DNA from: Dyadobacter tibetensis Y620-1
GTDB lineage: Bacteria; Bacteroidota; Bacteroidia; Cytophagales; Spirosomataceae
Reading direction: 5' to 3'
Assembly: GCF_000566685.1 (NCBI RefSeq)
Contig: NZ_AZQN01000003.1
Span: 930,001-994,000 of the forward strand
DNA length: 64,000 bases
Shown: in pieces, positions 16,257-24,536 of the stretch
How the letters are laid out: every line of letters starts with the position of its first letter
How positions within the stretch are numbered: the first letter of the stretch is position 1
Position numbers and translations under genes: made by a program
Notes under the pieces: model-generated
Told to the model about the DNA's origin: nothing
Seen by the model: only the letters and a program-made list of their open reading frames with translations
Databases searched by the model: none

Positions 16257-16643
16257 CGAAGGCGAACGCGCCCCCGGCGATATCTAGAGTTTAGTAGAGA
16301 ATTGCCCTAGAGTAATAGTTTCAAAAAAAGAGGCTGCCTGGATAAGACAACCTCTATTGTGACCGCGGTCGTGCGCGACTCCGACGGGAATCGAAGGCGA
16401 ACGCGCCCCCGGCGATATCTAGAGTTTAGTAGAGAATTGCCCTAAAGTAATAGTTTCAAAAAAAGAGGCTGCCTGGAAAGACAGCCTCTAATGTGACCGC
16501 GGTCGTGCGCGACTCCGACGGGAATCGAAGGCGAACGCGCCCCCGGCCATATCTAGAGTTTAGTAGAGAATTGCCCTAGAATAATTGTTTCAAAAAAAGA
16601 GGCTGCCTGAAAAGACAACCTTTTTTGTGACCGCGACGGGAAT
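16257..16643 (-). repeat. Tandem array of tRNA-Arg 3'-half plus terminator copies
   Basis: Three imperfect direct repeats start at 16257, 16392 and 16526 (spacing 135, 134 and then 118 bases to the tRNA gene itself). Each contains GATATCTAGAGTTTAG or its variant (anticodon-arm side of the adjacent tRNA), GAATCGAA (T-loop), GACGGG (T-stem) and GACCGC (acceptor), then a hairpin with a run of T on the minus strand. Copies 1 to 3 carry an 18-base GC-rich insert (GGCGAACGCGCCCCCGGC). The units also carry GGTCGTGCGCGACTCC (16367-16382, 16501-16516), which is absent from the intact tRNA. The 5' half of the tRNA is missing from every copy, so none can encode a tRNA. Confidence 0.85.
16454..16490 (-). 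terminator. Rho-independent terminator-like hairpin inside the repeat array
   Basis: AGAGGCTG and CAGCCTCT form a perfect 8-bp stem, with AAAAAAA on the plus strand before it, that is a T-run after the stem on the minus strand. Equivalent, slightly degenerate hairpins lie in the units near 16323-16357 and 16589-16626. The last of these directly follows the intact tRNA. Confidence 0.65.
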
Positions 16644-16699
16644 CGAACCCATATCTAGAGTTTAGGAAACTCCTATTCTATCCGTTGAACTACGCAGTC
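16628..16699 (-). tRNA. tRNA-Arg (anticodon CCU)
   Basis: The minus strand folds as a complete 72-base cloverleaf. Acceptor GACTGCG pairs with CGCGGTC (one G-U). The D-arm is GTTC/GAAT. The anticodon stem is GGAGT/ACTCT with loop TTCCTAA, giving anticodon CCU for the AGG codon. The T-arm is ATGGG-TTCGATT-CCCGT. The 3' CCA is not encoded. A terminator hairpin follows within the next 40 bases, and three copies of its 3' half lie downstream. Confidence 0.93.
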
Positions 16700-16700
16700 T

Positions 16701-16733
16701 AAAAAAAGATCTCCCGTTTCCGGGAAATCTTTT
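16701..16733 (-). terminator. Rho-independent terminator of hflX
   Basis: On the minus strand an AAAGATTTCCCG/CGGGAGATCTTT stem with a four-base loop is followed by a T-run (16701-16707). It separates hflX from the tRNA gene downstream. Confidence 0.75.
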
Positions 16734-16775
16734 CAGGGTGCAAAATTGCTTAAAAACTGTTACAATAGCAAACAC

Positions 16776-18023
16776 TTATTCATCTGCTGTTACCGGCGTG
16801 TAGCCCAGATCCAGCCAGTTCGGGTAAATAGCGAAATGTTTTTCTTTTACCAAATTGAAAAGTGTACTTCTAAGTTCCTCAATATTCTCCTTTTTCTCGG
16901 CAGAAATAAAGACCACCTTGTCGGATTTCTTAGCGATATAGCTCTTTTTAAGCTGTTCCAATACGGATGCTTCCTCCTGACCTTCGGCTTCTTCGAAGGG
17001 CAGGTCGTCTTCGTCTTTGTTGAAGTCCGGCTTGTAGAGGTCAATTTTGTTAAATACCAAGATTGTCGGCTTATCGGAAGCGCCGATTTCTACCAGGGTT
17101 TTGTTAACCACTTCCAGATGCTCCTCGAAGCCGACATGGGCAATGTCTACAACATGAATCAATACATCGGCTTCCCGGACTTCATCCAGGGTAGATTTAA
17201 ATGATTCGATCAGGGTGGTAGGCAACTTGCGGATAAATCCTACCGTGTCGGTAAGCAGAAAGGGGATGTTTTCCATATTCACCTTCCGCACGGTGGAATC
17301 CACGGTAGCGAAAAGTTTGTTTTCGGCAAATACATCGGCCTTGGACAGACTGCGCATCAGGGTAGATTTTCCCACGTTAGTATAGCCTACAATAGCCACC
17401 CGAACCAGTCGGTCGCGCTCCTTGCGACGGGTAGCACTCTGGATGTCTACCTTTTCGAGCTTTTCCTTTAAAAAGGCGATCCGGTCTTTTACAATACGTC
17501 TATCCGTTTCCAATTCTTTTTCACCGGGTCCACGCATCCCGACACCAGCACCCGACTGGCGGCTAAGGTGGGTCCATAAGCGGGTCAACCGGGGGTACAT
17601 AAATTGGTATTGGGCCAGTTCTACCTGAAGTTTCGACTGGGCTGTTTGCGCCCTCATGGCGAAGATATCCAGAATCAGCAAGCTGCGATCGATTACTTTG
17701 ATGTCTTCGAAGACCTTCTCTAAGTTACGCACTTGCGCAGGTGTCAGGTCGTCGTCGTAGATAATCATATCAACGGGGAAGGCCTTTACATAGGCGACAA
17801 TTTCTTCTAGTTTCCCTTTGCCGGTATAGGTTTTATTATCTGCCCGTTCCAGATTTTGGGTAAAGCGCTGGAGGGTTTCAATGCCTAGAGTAGTGGCTAG
17901 AAAAGCCAGCTCGTCCAGATATTCCTTGGTTTTTTCGGAACCTTGTTTTTGTGTACTAACAGCAACCAATACTGCCTTTTCGCGTTCAATGGCGGTGCTG
18001 TGCAGTTGTTTTTTCTCTATCAT
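16776..18023 (-). CDS. hflX: GTPase HflX
   Basis: Ribosome-associated GTPase that splits stalled or stress-damaged 70S ribosomes. The N-terminal HflX domain (residues 15-200) includes NKTYTGKGKLEEI and the glycine-rich linker RQSGAGVGMRGPGEKELETDRR. The GTPase domain has G1 GYTNVGKST at 213-221, G3 DTVGFI at 259-264 and G4 NKID. It is 415 aa, normal length. An acidic stretch (DEDDLPFEEAEGQEE) sits in the C-terminal part. It is a lone gene with a terminator after it, beside tRNA-Arg. Confidence 0.96.
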   Translation of the reverse strand: MIEKKQLHSTAIEREKAVLVAVSTQKQGSEKTKEYLDELAFLATTLGIETLQRFTQNLERADNKTYTGKGKLEEIVAYVKAFPVDMIIYDDDLTPAQVRNLEKVFEDIKVIDRSLLILDIFAMRAQTAQSKLQVELAQYQFMYPRLTRLWTHLSRQSGAGVGMRGPGEKELETDRRIVKDRIAFLKEKLEKVDIQSATRRKERDRLVRVAIVGYTNVGKSTLMRSLSKADVFAENKLFATVDSTVRKVNMENIPFLLTDTVGFIRKLPTTLIESFKSTLDEVREADVLIHVVDIAHVGFEEHLEVVNKTLVEIGASDKPTILVFNKIDLYKPDFNKDEDDLPFEEAEGQEEASVLEQLKKSYIAKKSDKVVFISAEKKENIEELRSTLFNLVKEKHFAIYPNWLDLGYTPVTADE

Positions 18024-18306
18024 TCAGTAAGGATGTCATGGTGATCAGATGCTCCCAGGTTCTGGAGTAGCCAGAATGGATAAGGGGAGTCTTAAAATTT
18101 TCGGGCCAGCTTAACAGGTAGGCCCATGGATTGGGTAGTCGATCTTAAATCATGTCCGTAAATCAAAGGCCATAGAAGGCCTGGGTGTCGAATTTTTTTG
18201 TCGTAAGAGGACAACGCTACTTCGCTTTCAAAAGTTCAGAGTCCTGAAGTGTAGCGGCTTCAGAGTGTGAAGGTAAGACTTTGCTTTTATTTTTTTTAAT
18301 TTTTTT
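18024..18306. other. Non-coding gap between hflX and the MATE gene
   Basis: Upstream region of two divergent genes. No gene, tRNA or repeat was recognised before the promoter at 18307. Confidence 0.4.
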
Positions 18307-18339
18307 CTTGAATTTAAGGATCATACCTTCTTACCTTTG
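18307..18339 (+). promoter_or_regulatory. Promoter of the MATE transporter gene
   Basis: CTTG (18307-18310) and TACCTTTG (18332-18339) with a 21-base spacer match the Bacteroidota -33/-7 pattern. Transcription would start near 18346, leaving an untranslated leader of about 140 bases before the ATG at 18486. No known riboswitch fold was recognised in the leader. Confidence 0.6.
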
Positions 18340-18485
18340 CACAAATTCTTTCTGCCTATGTTGGTTGTACGTTAGGGTTGATTATACCCACTCCATTTTA
18401 AGCTGATCCTTCAGCGATTTTCGCCAGACGCTTCCTGCGTATTGGAACAACCGTGTATTATCTTAATTATTAATTTTTTGCATCC

Positions 18486-19865
18486 ATGAAAAAGTGGTTC
18501 ACACTATTTCGTCAGGCCCTTGCTGGGACTGAGGAAAGCTTTACCAGTGGTAGTATCAACAAGGCTATTTTTCTGTTAGCCATTCCCATGATCATGGAGA
18601 TGATTATGGAGTCTTTATTTGCCGTAGTCGACATATTTTTTGTTTCACAAATCAGTATCGAAGCTGTAGCCATAGTAGGACTTACGGAGTCGGTAATTAC
18701 CCTGGTCTATTCAGTAGCCATAGGGCTTAGCACGGCGGCGGCTGCCACCATCGCCCGTAGAGTAGGAGAGGGGAATCCCGATCTGGCACGCCGCGCGATA
18801 GGGCAGGTCATTACTTTGTCGCTGATTATTTCTGGAGTGCTGGCGCTCTTAGGAGGTTATTATGCTCCGGATATACTTCGACTGATGGGTGCCGATGATA
18901 TGGTTATCAGTCAGGGAACCTCCTTTGCAAGAATTCAGTATCTCAGCAGTCCGATAATCATTTTATTGTACTCCCTCAGCGGGGCGTTGCGGGGGGCTGG
19001 AAATGCTTCAACCGCTATGCGCTCGCTCATCGTGGCCAATGGGCTGAATATGCTTCTTGATCCTGTGCTGATATTCGGCTTAGGGCCTATACCCGCTATG
19101 GGAGTTACGGGAGCCGCATTAGCGACGGTCATCGGGCGAAGTGTGGGGGTGGCCTACCAGTTGTATGCGCTATCAAAGTCTCGCTTCGCATTTTCGTTAG
19201 CCGATATGATTCCCTACCGAAAGATGCTTGTGAACATCAGCAGGATTGCTGCCGGAGGAACCGGACAGTTTTTGGTGTCCTCGGCAAGCTGGATTTTCCT
19301 GACACGTATATTGGCAGAATTTGGAAGCGATGTAGTTGGCGGGTATACCATTGCCATCAGAGTGATTATGTTTACTTTATTGCCTGCCTGGGGGTTAGCA
19401 AATGCCGCTGCTACCCTGGTCGGCCAGAATCTGGGGGCTGGTAAGCCTCAGAGAGCGGTGGAATCGGTATGGCAATGTGCCCGAATGAATCTGGTATTTC
19501 TCCTGGGAATAGCAGCCGTCCTTTTTGCCGGGGCTGAAACGATGGTGGGCTGGTTTACTGCCAATGAACAAGCCATCGCCACCGGGAAGCAGGCCTTACA
19601 AGTGCTCTGTTTGGGTTATGGTTTTTGGGCTTATGGAATGGTAGTGAGCCAATCGCTAAACGGGGCTGGAGACACCACCACTCCCACAGTGCTAAACTTA
19701 GTTTGTTTCTGGTTGATCCAGATTCCTCTGGCCTATGGTCTTTCGGTACTCGGTGGATTAGGGCCTTTGGGGGTATTTGCGGCAGTGCCCATTTCGGAGG
19801 CATTTCTGGCTGGGTTTAGCATTTGGAGGTTCCGGCTGGGCAGATGGAAGTTGGTAAAAGTATAG
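18486..19865 (+). CDS. MATE family efflux transporter
   Basis: 459-aa inner-membrane multidrug/toxin extruder driven by Na+ or H+. About twelve hydrophobic segments run through the protein. The N-terminal IFLLAIPMIMEMIMESLFAVVDIFFVSQIS and the repeat LGLGPIPAMGVTGAALATVIGR are typical of the family, as is the second-half SQSLNGAGDTTTPTVLN. It stands alone, with its own promoter about 150 bases upstream and a terminator directly after the stop. Substrate not predictable. Confidence 0.93.
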   Translation: MKKWFTLFRQALAGTEESFTSGSINKAIFLLAIPMIMEMIMESLFAVVDIFFVSQISIEAVAIVGLTESVITLVYSVAIGLSTAAAATIARRVGEGNPDLARRAIGQVITLSLIISGVLALLGGYYAPDILRLMGADDMVISQGTSFARIQYLSSPIIILLYSLSGALRGAGNASTAMRSLIVANGLNMLLDPVLIFGLGPIPAMGVTGAALATVIGRSVGVAYQLYALSKSRFAFSLADMIPYRKMLVNISRIAAGGTGQFLVSSASWIFLTRILAEFGSDVVGGYTIAIRVIMFTLLPAWGLANAAATLVGQNLGAGKPQRAVESVWQCARMNLVFLLGIAAVLFAGAETMVGWFTANEQAIATGKQALQVLCLGYGFWAYGMVVSQSLNGAGDTTTPTVLNLVCFWLIQIPLAYGLSVLGGLGPLGVFAAVPISEAFLAGFSIWRFRLGRWKLVKV

Positions 19866-19867
19866 TG

Positions 19868-19911
19868 AAAGTCATCGGGGAGTAAATGCCAGGCTCCCCG
19901 GTGACTTTTTT
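19868..19911 (+). terminator. Rho-independent terminator of the MATE gene
   Basis: AAAGTCATCGGGGAG (19868-19882) pairs with CTCCCCGGTGACTTT (19894-19908), a 15-bp stem with one G-U, then a T-run. The convergent methyltransferase gene stops at 19911, so the two genes may share it. Confidence 0.8.
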
Positions 19912-20654
19912 CATTTTTTTCGTGCTACCAGATACAGGGCCTCGTCGCCCAGAAGATACTGATCGGCTTCGATGCTGGAATAGGCACCTAAGATGGTGAA
20001 GCCGCAATTTTCGAAGATTGCTCTAATCTCTGCCAGGGTAAAGATATATTGTTTTACCTGATGGGTGATTTTTTCATCTCCCGAAAGGAAGGTTTGCTCA
20101 GCTTCAATACATCCTTCCAAAGCGTTATATTCATTTTCGGCGAGATACGTTATGGTATCGTTGACCGGCATCCAGTTCCTGGTTTGGAAGTTGGTAAATA
20201 CCGATTCTGCCAGATTTTGGGTATGAATGGCAAAACACCCGCCAGGTTTCAGCTTACCAGCGACCATGGCGACCATTTTCTGCAGATCCTTTCCGGGAAA
20301 AAAGCTAAAACTATTGCCAAAACAATAGGCAGCATCGAAGGGCGCGTCGGCGAAGTTGCTTTCCAACACGTCTTCGCAGCGAACGGTAATGGGCAATTTG
20401 GAGGCGATGCGCAAAGCTTCCAATTCCTCGCAATATTCCTGAGATATATCGATGCAGGTGAGCTCGCACCCATCTTTGGCCAAGGGGACGGCATGGCGGC
20501 CATAGCCGGCTAACACATCCAGTACGCGACTGCCTGCTTCAAGCTCTAATACGTCCCATAGAAAATCGGCCTCATGAAGTGTAAAATCTTCGTCCTGATG
20601 TAGCTTCCAGGCACGCTGCGGCAGACCTTTAAAATATTGATGATACCAAGCCAA
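19911..20654 (-). CDS. Class I SAM-dependent methyltransferase
   Basis: Cytoplasmic methyltransferase with motif I VLDVLAGYGRHAVPLA, motif post-I LTCIDIS, the FDAAYCFGNSFSFF segment and the KLKPGGCFAIHTQN motif. The longest frame opens at 20750 (MFFLVAFWFLEVFMFF), but those codons lie in a terminator hairpin of the upstream gene and before a -7 element TACTTTTG at 20698-20691. The only plausible start after that promoter is the TTG at 20654, giving LAWYHQYFKGLPQRAW, which fits the usual N-terminus of this family. The start choice is inference; the methyl acceptor is unknown. Confidence 0.82.
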   Translation of the reverse strand: MAWYHQYFKGLPQRAWKLHQDEDFTLHEADFLWDVLELEAGSRVLDVLAGYGRHAVPLAKDGCELTCIDISQEYCEELEALRIASKLPITVRCEDVLESNFADAPFDAAYCFGNSFSFFPGKDLQKMVAMVAGKLKPGGCFAIHTQNLAESVFTNFQTRNWMPVNDTITYLAENEYNALEGCIEAEQTFLSGDEKITHQVKQYIFTLAEIRAIFENCGFTILGAYSSIEADQYLLGDEALYLVARKK

Positions 20655-20690
20655 AATAGCGGTAGTTAAGATGTGGATATTTTTATTGTA

Positions 20691-20698
20691 CAAAAGTA
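20691..20698 (-). promoter_or_regulatory. -7 promoter element of the methyltransferase gene
   Basis: TACTTTTG on the minus strand matches TAnnTTTG and puts transcription start near 20684, downstream of the longest-frame ATGs at 20750 and 20711. Confidence 0.5.
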
Positions 20699-20721
20699 GT
20701 CTAAAAAACATAAAGACCTCT

Positions 20722-20770
20722 AAAAACCAGAAAGCCACCAGGAAGAACATCCTGGCGGCTTTCGGTTTTT
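20722..20770 (-). terminator. Terminator of the Oar-like TonB receptor gene
   Basis: Long hairpin: AAAACC-GAAAGCC-CCAGGA against TCCTGG-GGCTTTC-GGTTTT with a few single mismatches, A-rich on one side and T-rich on the other. It lies about 20 bases beyond the receptor stop codon. Confidence 0.75.
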
Positions 20771-20791
20771 AAAAGCGCAATCTATACGTTT

Positions 20792-23700
20792 CTAAAATGC
20801 ATAACGTAAGCCCAACTGGATTTGATATGGCTTGCCAGATGGCACGACGATACCTGCATTGGGGTTGAAATCATAGTTATAGTTTTTAGAGGCAGCATCG
20901 AAACCCTTTAGAGAATATATATTCTGCTTGCCCAGCAAATCCTGGGTGCCCCATTTTTTATTCAGTAAGTTGGCAACATTGAATATGTCGGCAGATACTT
21001 CTATACTCTGAGTTTTGTAGGTCCGGAATCGTTTGGCCAGACGAAGGTCCCAGGTGCCATAGAATCCATTGATACCTCCGTTTCTTTCGGCAATTTCTCC
21101 TATGCTTTTACGTACATAGTCCTTCAAGCCACTATTCACCTCTGGATTGTCCAGGAGTGTCTGGATGCCTGTGCGGTATTTTTCATCCACGGCAGCATTG
21201 TTGGGATCAAATATATAGGCCAGATCGTTGGAATTGACGAAGTCTCCATTGACGTTACCACTCACAGCCAGAGAATAGCGGGTGCCTCCTGTGCCCGAAT
21301 AGCGCAGTCCTACGCTCACACCGTAAAAGGTGGGAAGGGTTCCGTATACCACGAGCTTATTGCGGAATTGATTATCGGAATAACTTAAACGGCTAAGGTC
21401 CCGGGGGTCATCACGGACCATCAGTGCCAGGGTGGCCGTGTTCGCTACGTTTCCATTATAGGAGGTATTGTCTTTTACGTCGTTATAAGTATAGCTCACA
21501 GTAATCTCTCCATCTTTAAAATATTGATAGGTGGCATCTAGTACCACGGCATAATGGTTTACCTTACCTTTGCTGTTAAGCTCCATTACCCGCCCCACCT
21601 GATCTGACTTTCTACCTTTTTGCCAGTCGGTGGCTCCGTTACTAGGCGCTATACTTTCAGCAGGCACGAAAACACCCCTGTTTCCTTCATTGGAAAGGGT
21701 AAAGAAAGGTTGGTCTACCATATTGGCATCGGTATACATGTAGTTATTACGGGCCAGGGTAAGGTAGCCAGTAATCCCTACCTTCAACCGATCATTGATA
21801 AAGCGACTGTACGAGGCATTGGCTTTATAAACCGTAGGCACCTTGGCGTCCTTCCCGTTCATATTGATGGTGGCATTATTTTGCACACCTGGAAGGTCCA
21901 GAAGTTCTACTCCAGGGGCAGTAGCCGGATTGTTGCGGTATCCCACAAAGTCTGGTGTAGGAACATTTGCACCCTGTATGTCAACAGAGGCTACCTTTGT
22001 ACCATCGAAGAGCATATTGTTGATCATGGCATAATTGTTCAGATCCGATCCGAAAATACCTGCGCCAACTCGGATGATATCCCGACCACGCTCTTGTACG
22101 TCCCAGGTGATCTGTGCGCGGGGTTGAAGCTGGAAAGTAGCAATGCCATTGTCGGTATTGAGTTTCAAAGCATCATATACCGTCTGGTTGAAATTGGCTT
22201 TGCTAAGATAATTGGCATAGTCGGCGCGTATCCCGGCCATCAGCTCGAAGCCTGTAAATAACTTTGTTTGCATTTGGGCAAACAGGGTCATGTTTAGAAT
22301 ATTCTGATTGACGCTATGATCGGGAGAAAGTGCGATTTCGCGAGCATACCGGTAAGGCTTCAAGTTTTCGAAATTGTCCAGACCGGTAAAATAGAATCGG
22401 CCGTTCATTTCACTTCCATAGAGCGACTTCATATGGGTATACATCAGATCTGTACCGAAGGTATAGCTCACATTGTTGGCGGTGAGATATATATTGTCGG
22501 TAAACTGAAGGGTATTATTATAAAAATATTCTGGAACATACCGCTGCCCACCTAGCTGAATGGTGGTAAAGACGTTTTTGTCCTCCACAACAGAGCCCAC
22601 ACGTTCTACAATGGCCCGGGGAATATTTTGTGCGGGGAGTTGAGAATTGGGTACGTTATTTTCTCTGGTGTACATATGCTGAAGTTTGGCCTCATTGATC
22701 AACCGAGGGTTTACGACCGAGCGAAGTGTGAACAACAGACTGTTGTCGAGTCCTTTGGATGATCCATAGGTTTCGAAGAGATTTATTGCGCTATTGTCAC
22801 CGATATTCTGGTTGTTTTTATCGAAGCCGAAATTATTGCGTACAGTAAGCAAGTTTTTCTTGTTCAGCTGCCAGTCAATACGGGTAAAAATAGACTCTGT
22901 TCCTTCCCTCTTATCGAAAGAACCAAATTGAGGTGAATTAGCTACCCCATATTTGTTGCGAGCGATGGAGACATAACGGTCCAGGGAGCTTTGGGAAACA
23001 TTATAGCGTTTCTCGTCGGAGGGGTCCTGTATATCTGCAATCTGCAAGGGGCGTGCGTCGGCCTGATGGTCCCATGCTACAAAAAAATGTACTTTGTCTT
23101 TAATGATCGGGCCACTCAAAGAGAAGCCATACTGGTAAGTTGAGAAGGGAAGATCAATCCTGTTTCCGCGAATGTCATAGGGGCTAGACAACCAGTTGGT
23201 ACGGGCAAATAAGAAGGCACTACCTCCAAAAGTATTGGTTCCCGACTTGGTAACCGTACTTACCGCACCTCCACCTGTCCGCCCATAAGAAACGTCGTAT
23301 TGATTGGTGACCACCTTAAATTCTCGGATAGCTTCCATAGATATCGCATAAGGAGAGCCGTTCCGGTTGGTAGTACCTCCAGAAGTAGCGTTTTTAGCCG
23401 TCATGCCATCGATGGTGTAATTGGTGGATGAGGCTAGCTGTCCGGCAATACTTCCACCACCCCCTTTGCTTAGGGGAGATAGGTCGATCAGAGAAGTGAA
23501 ATTCCGACCATTTACAGGAAGCTTGGCAATGTCGCGGGCTGTTACCGAAGTTGCCGCTCCAAAGTTGGTAACGGTATTTTTCAAACCCGAACCAGAAATC
23601 TGGATGGCTTCAAGTTCCATAGCCGACTCGGCTACTTCAAAATCTACCGTGATCAAATCGCCCTGATTAAGAGAATACCCCGTTTTACTCTGCTCGGCAT

Positions 23701-23959
23701 GGCCGATATAGGTCACTGAGACCGTATAGGGCTTTCCTAAGGGAAGTTGTTTGATGATGTACTCTCCCTTTTCATTGGTGGTGGTGGCGGAGGTAAAACC
23801 CGTAGATTCATTTTTTACCAGGATGGTTGCCCCCGGTAATCCTGCTGAGCTTCCATCGGAAACAAAGCCTCGGATAGTTGCCTGGTTGGTCTGTGCGTAC
23901 AAACCGGTGCAAAAGAGTATGGACATAAGAACGGTCCATAAGGTACACTTTAGTTTCAT
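20792..23959 (-). CDS. TonB-dependent receptor with carboxypeptidase regulatory-like domain (Oar-like)
   Basis: Outer-membrane protein of about 1055 aa. The start at 23959 gives a signal peptide (MKLKCTLWTVLMSILFCTGL ending LYAQ). The longer frame to 24058 adds 33 residues that span the promoter element TACTTTTG at 23994-23987, so it is unlikely to be translated. A CarboxypepD_reg domain follows (TIRGFVSDGSSAGLPGATIL), then a plug with LPVNGRNFTSLIDLSPLSKGG and GRTGGGAVSTVTKSGTN, both classic for the Oar family, and a long barrel ending GLRYAF. It has no partner SusD and is a single-gene unit. Substrate unknown; Oar relatives have been linked to protein or vesicle export and development. Confidence 0.9.
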   Translation of the reverse strand: MKLKCTLWTVLMSILFCTGLYAQTNQATIRGFVSDGSSAGLPGATILVKNESTGFTSATTTNEKGEYIIKQLPLGKPYTVSVTYIGHAEQSKTGYSLNQGDLITVDFEVAESAMELEAIQISGSGLKNTVTNFGAATSVTARDIAKLPVNGRNFTSLIDLSPLSKGGGGSIAGQLASSTNYTIDGMTAKNATSGGTTNRNGSPYAISMEAIREFKVVTNQYDVSYGRTGGGAVSTVTKSGTNTFGGSAFLFARTNWLSSPYDIRGNRIDLPFSTYQYGFSLSGPIIKDKVHFFVAWDHQADARPLQIADIQDPSDEKRYNVSQSSLDRYVSIARNKYGVANSPQFGSFDKREGTESIFTRIDWQLNKKNLLTVRNNFGFDKNNQNIGDNSAINLFETYGSSKGLDNSLLFTLRSVVNPRLINEAKLQHMYTRENNVPNSQLPAQNIPRAIVERVGSVVEDKNVFTTIQLGGQRYVPEYFYNNTLQFTDNIYLTANNVSYTFGTDLMYTHMKSLYGSEMNGRFYFTGLDNFENLKPYRYAREIALSPDHSVNQNILNMTLFAQMQTKLFTGFELMAGIRADYANYLSKANFNQTVYDALKLNTDNGIATFQLQPRAQITWDVQERGRDIIRVGAGIFGSDLNNYAMINNMLFDGTKVASVDIQGANVPTPDFVGYRNNPATAPGVELLDLPGVQNNATINMNGKDAKVPTVYKANASYSRFINDRLKVGITGYLTLARNNYMYTDANMVDQPFFTLSNEGNRGVFVPAESIAPSNGATDWQKGRKSDQVGRVMELNSKGKVNHYAVVLDATYQYFKDGEITVSYTYNDVKDNTSYNGNVANTATLALMVRDDPRDLSRLSYSDNQFRNKLVVYGTLPTFYGVSVGLRYSGTGGTRYSLAVSGNVNGDFVNSNDLAYIFDPNNAAVDEKYRTGIQTLLDNPEVNSGLKDYVRKSIGEIAERNGGINGFYGTWDLRLAKRFRTYKTQSIEVSADIFNVANLLNKKWGTQDLLGKQNIYSLKGFDAASKNYNYDFNPNAGIVVPSGKPYQIQLGLRYAF

Positions 23960-23986
23960 AAAATTGAATAGTGAGATAATAGGCCG

Positions 23987-23994
23987 CAAAAGTA
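23987..23994 (-). promoter_or_regulatory. -7 promoter element of the Oar-like receptor gene
   Basis: TACTTTTG on the minus strand (TAnnTTTG) lies 28 bases before the ATG at 23959. It supports that start over the upstream ATG at 24058. Confidence 0.55.
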
Positions 23995-24099
23995 ATGTGG
24001 CCCTATTATGTCGGTATGTCCGATTTATTATGAAACCATTAAGTGGAACGGGGGGCAAATCGTGAGTAATCCTAATAATTTAATTTGGTAAATACCAAA

Positions 24100-24138
24100 A
24101 CAGCCCAAGCAAGATTTTCATAATCTTGTTTGGGCTGT
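24100..24138 (-). terminator. Rho-independent terminator of the copper operon
   Basis: A 17-bp stem (ACAGCCCAAGCAAGATT against AATCTTGTTTGGGCTGT, one mismatch) with a five-base loop, followed on the minus strand by TTTTGG. It comes 22 bases after the last gene of the operon. Confidence 0.8.
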
Positions 24139-24160
24139 AATAGGGAATACCTAGCCGAAC

Positions 24161-24502
24161 TTAATGCGGTTTTACTGTTTTCTGGCAGCAATCGGGGAGG
24201 CGATCGTGGGCTTTTTGGTTTCCTAATTCTTTATCTGCGTCATAACCAGTCTCGATAATGGTTTTGCGTATTGCCTCTTCACTGGTTTTTTTAGGGTTAT
24301 AGCGCACGGTTACTACCATGTCGTCCAGGCTTAAATTAGAGTCCTTCACTCCTTTTGAAAGCCCCAGGTTACGTTCAATGCGATCTTTACACATTTTGCA
24401 TACGGCCGACGTTTTTATTTTTACCTCCTTATCCGACTGAGCATACGCCATGCCCGAAAGTAGAAAAAAGCTGGCAATCAAGGTGATGATGTTTTTTTTC
24501 AT
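24161..24502 (-). CDS. Exported heavy-metal-associated (HMA) domain protein
   Basis: Small periplasmic metal-binding protein, MerP/CopP-like. The start at 24502 gives signal peptide MKKNIITLIASFFLLSGMAY-AQ; an ATG two codons earlier (24508) is an alternative. Longer frames to 24628 overlap the previous gene and are not credible. The HMA fold has the metal site SAVCKMCKDRIERNL and the second half VVTVRYNPKKTSEEAIRKTI, with ETGYDAD. A C-terminal CC pair and His (DCCQKTVKPH) may add metal ligands. Last gene of the copper operon, with a strong terminator after it. Confidence 0.88.
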   Translation of the reverse strand: MKKNIITLIASFFLLSGMAYAQSDKEVKIKTSAVCKMCKDRIERNLGLSKGVKDSNLSLDDMVVTVRYNPKKTSEEAIRKTIIETGYDADKELGNQKAHDRLPDCCQKTVKPH

Positions 24503-24536
24503 AATCATGTGTTTTTTAAATAGTGAGGTAATTTTA

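Noticed and set aside
16257..16643. CRISPR array
   Set aside because: The units are 118-135 bp long and identical throughout most of their length; there are no short repeats with unique spacers and no cas genes.
18346..18485. Riboswitch in the MATE leader
   Set aside because: Only a 6-bp long-range pairing (GGTTGT at 18363 and ACAACC at 18447) was found; no known aptamer core was recognised.
21620..22261. 213-aa plus-strand ORF
   Set aside because: Antisense shadow of the Oar-like TonB receptor gene; composition is that of a reversed beta-barrel sequence.
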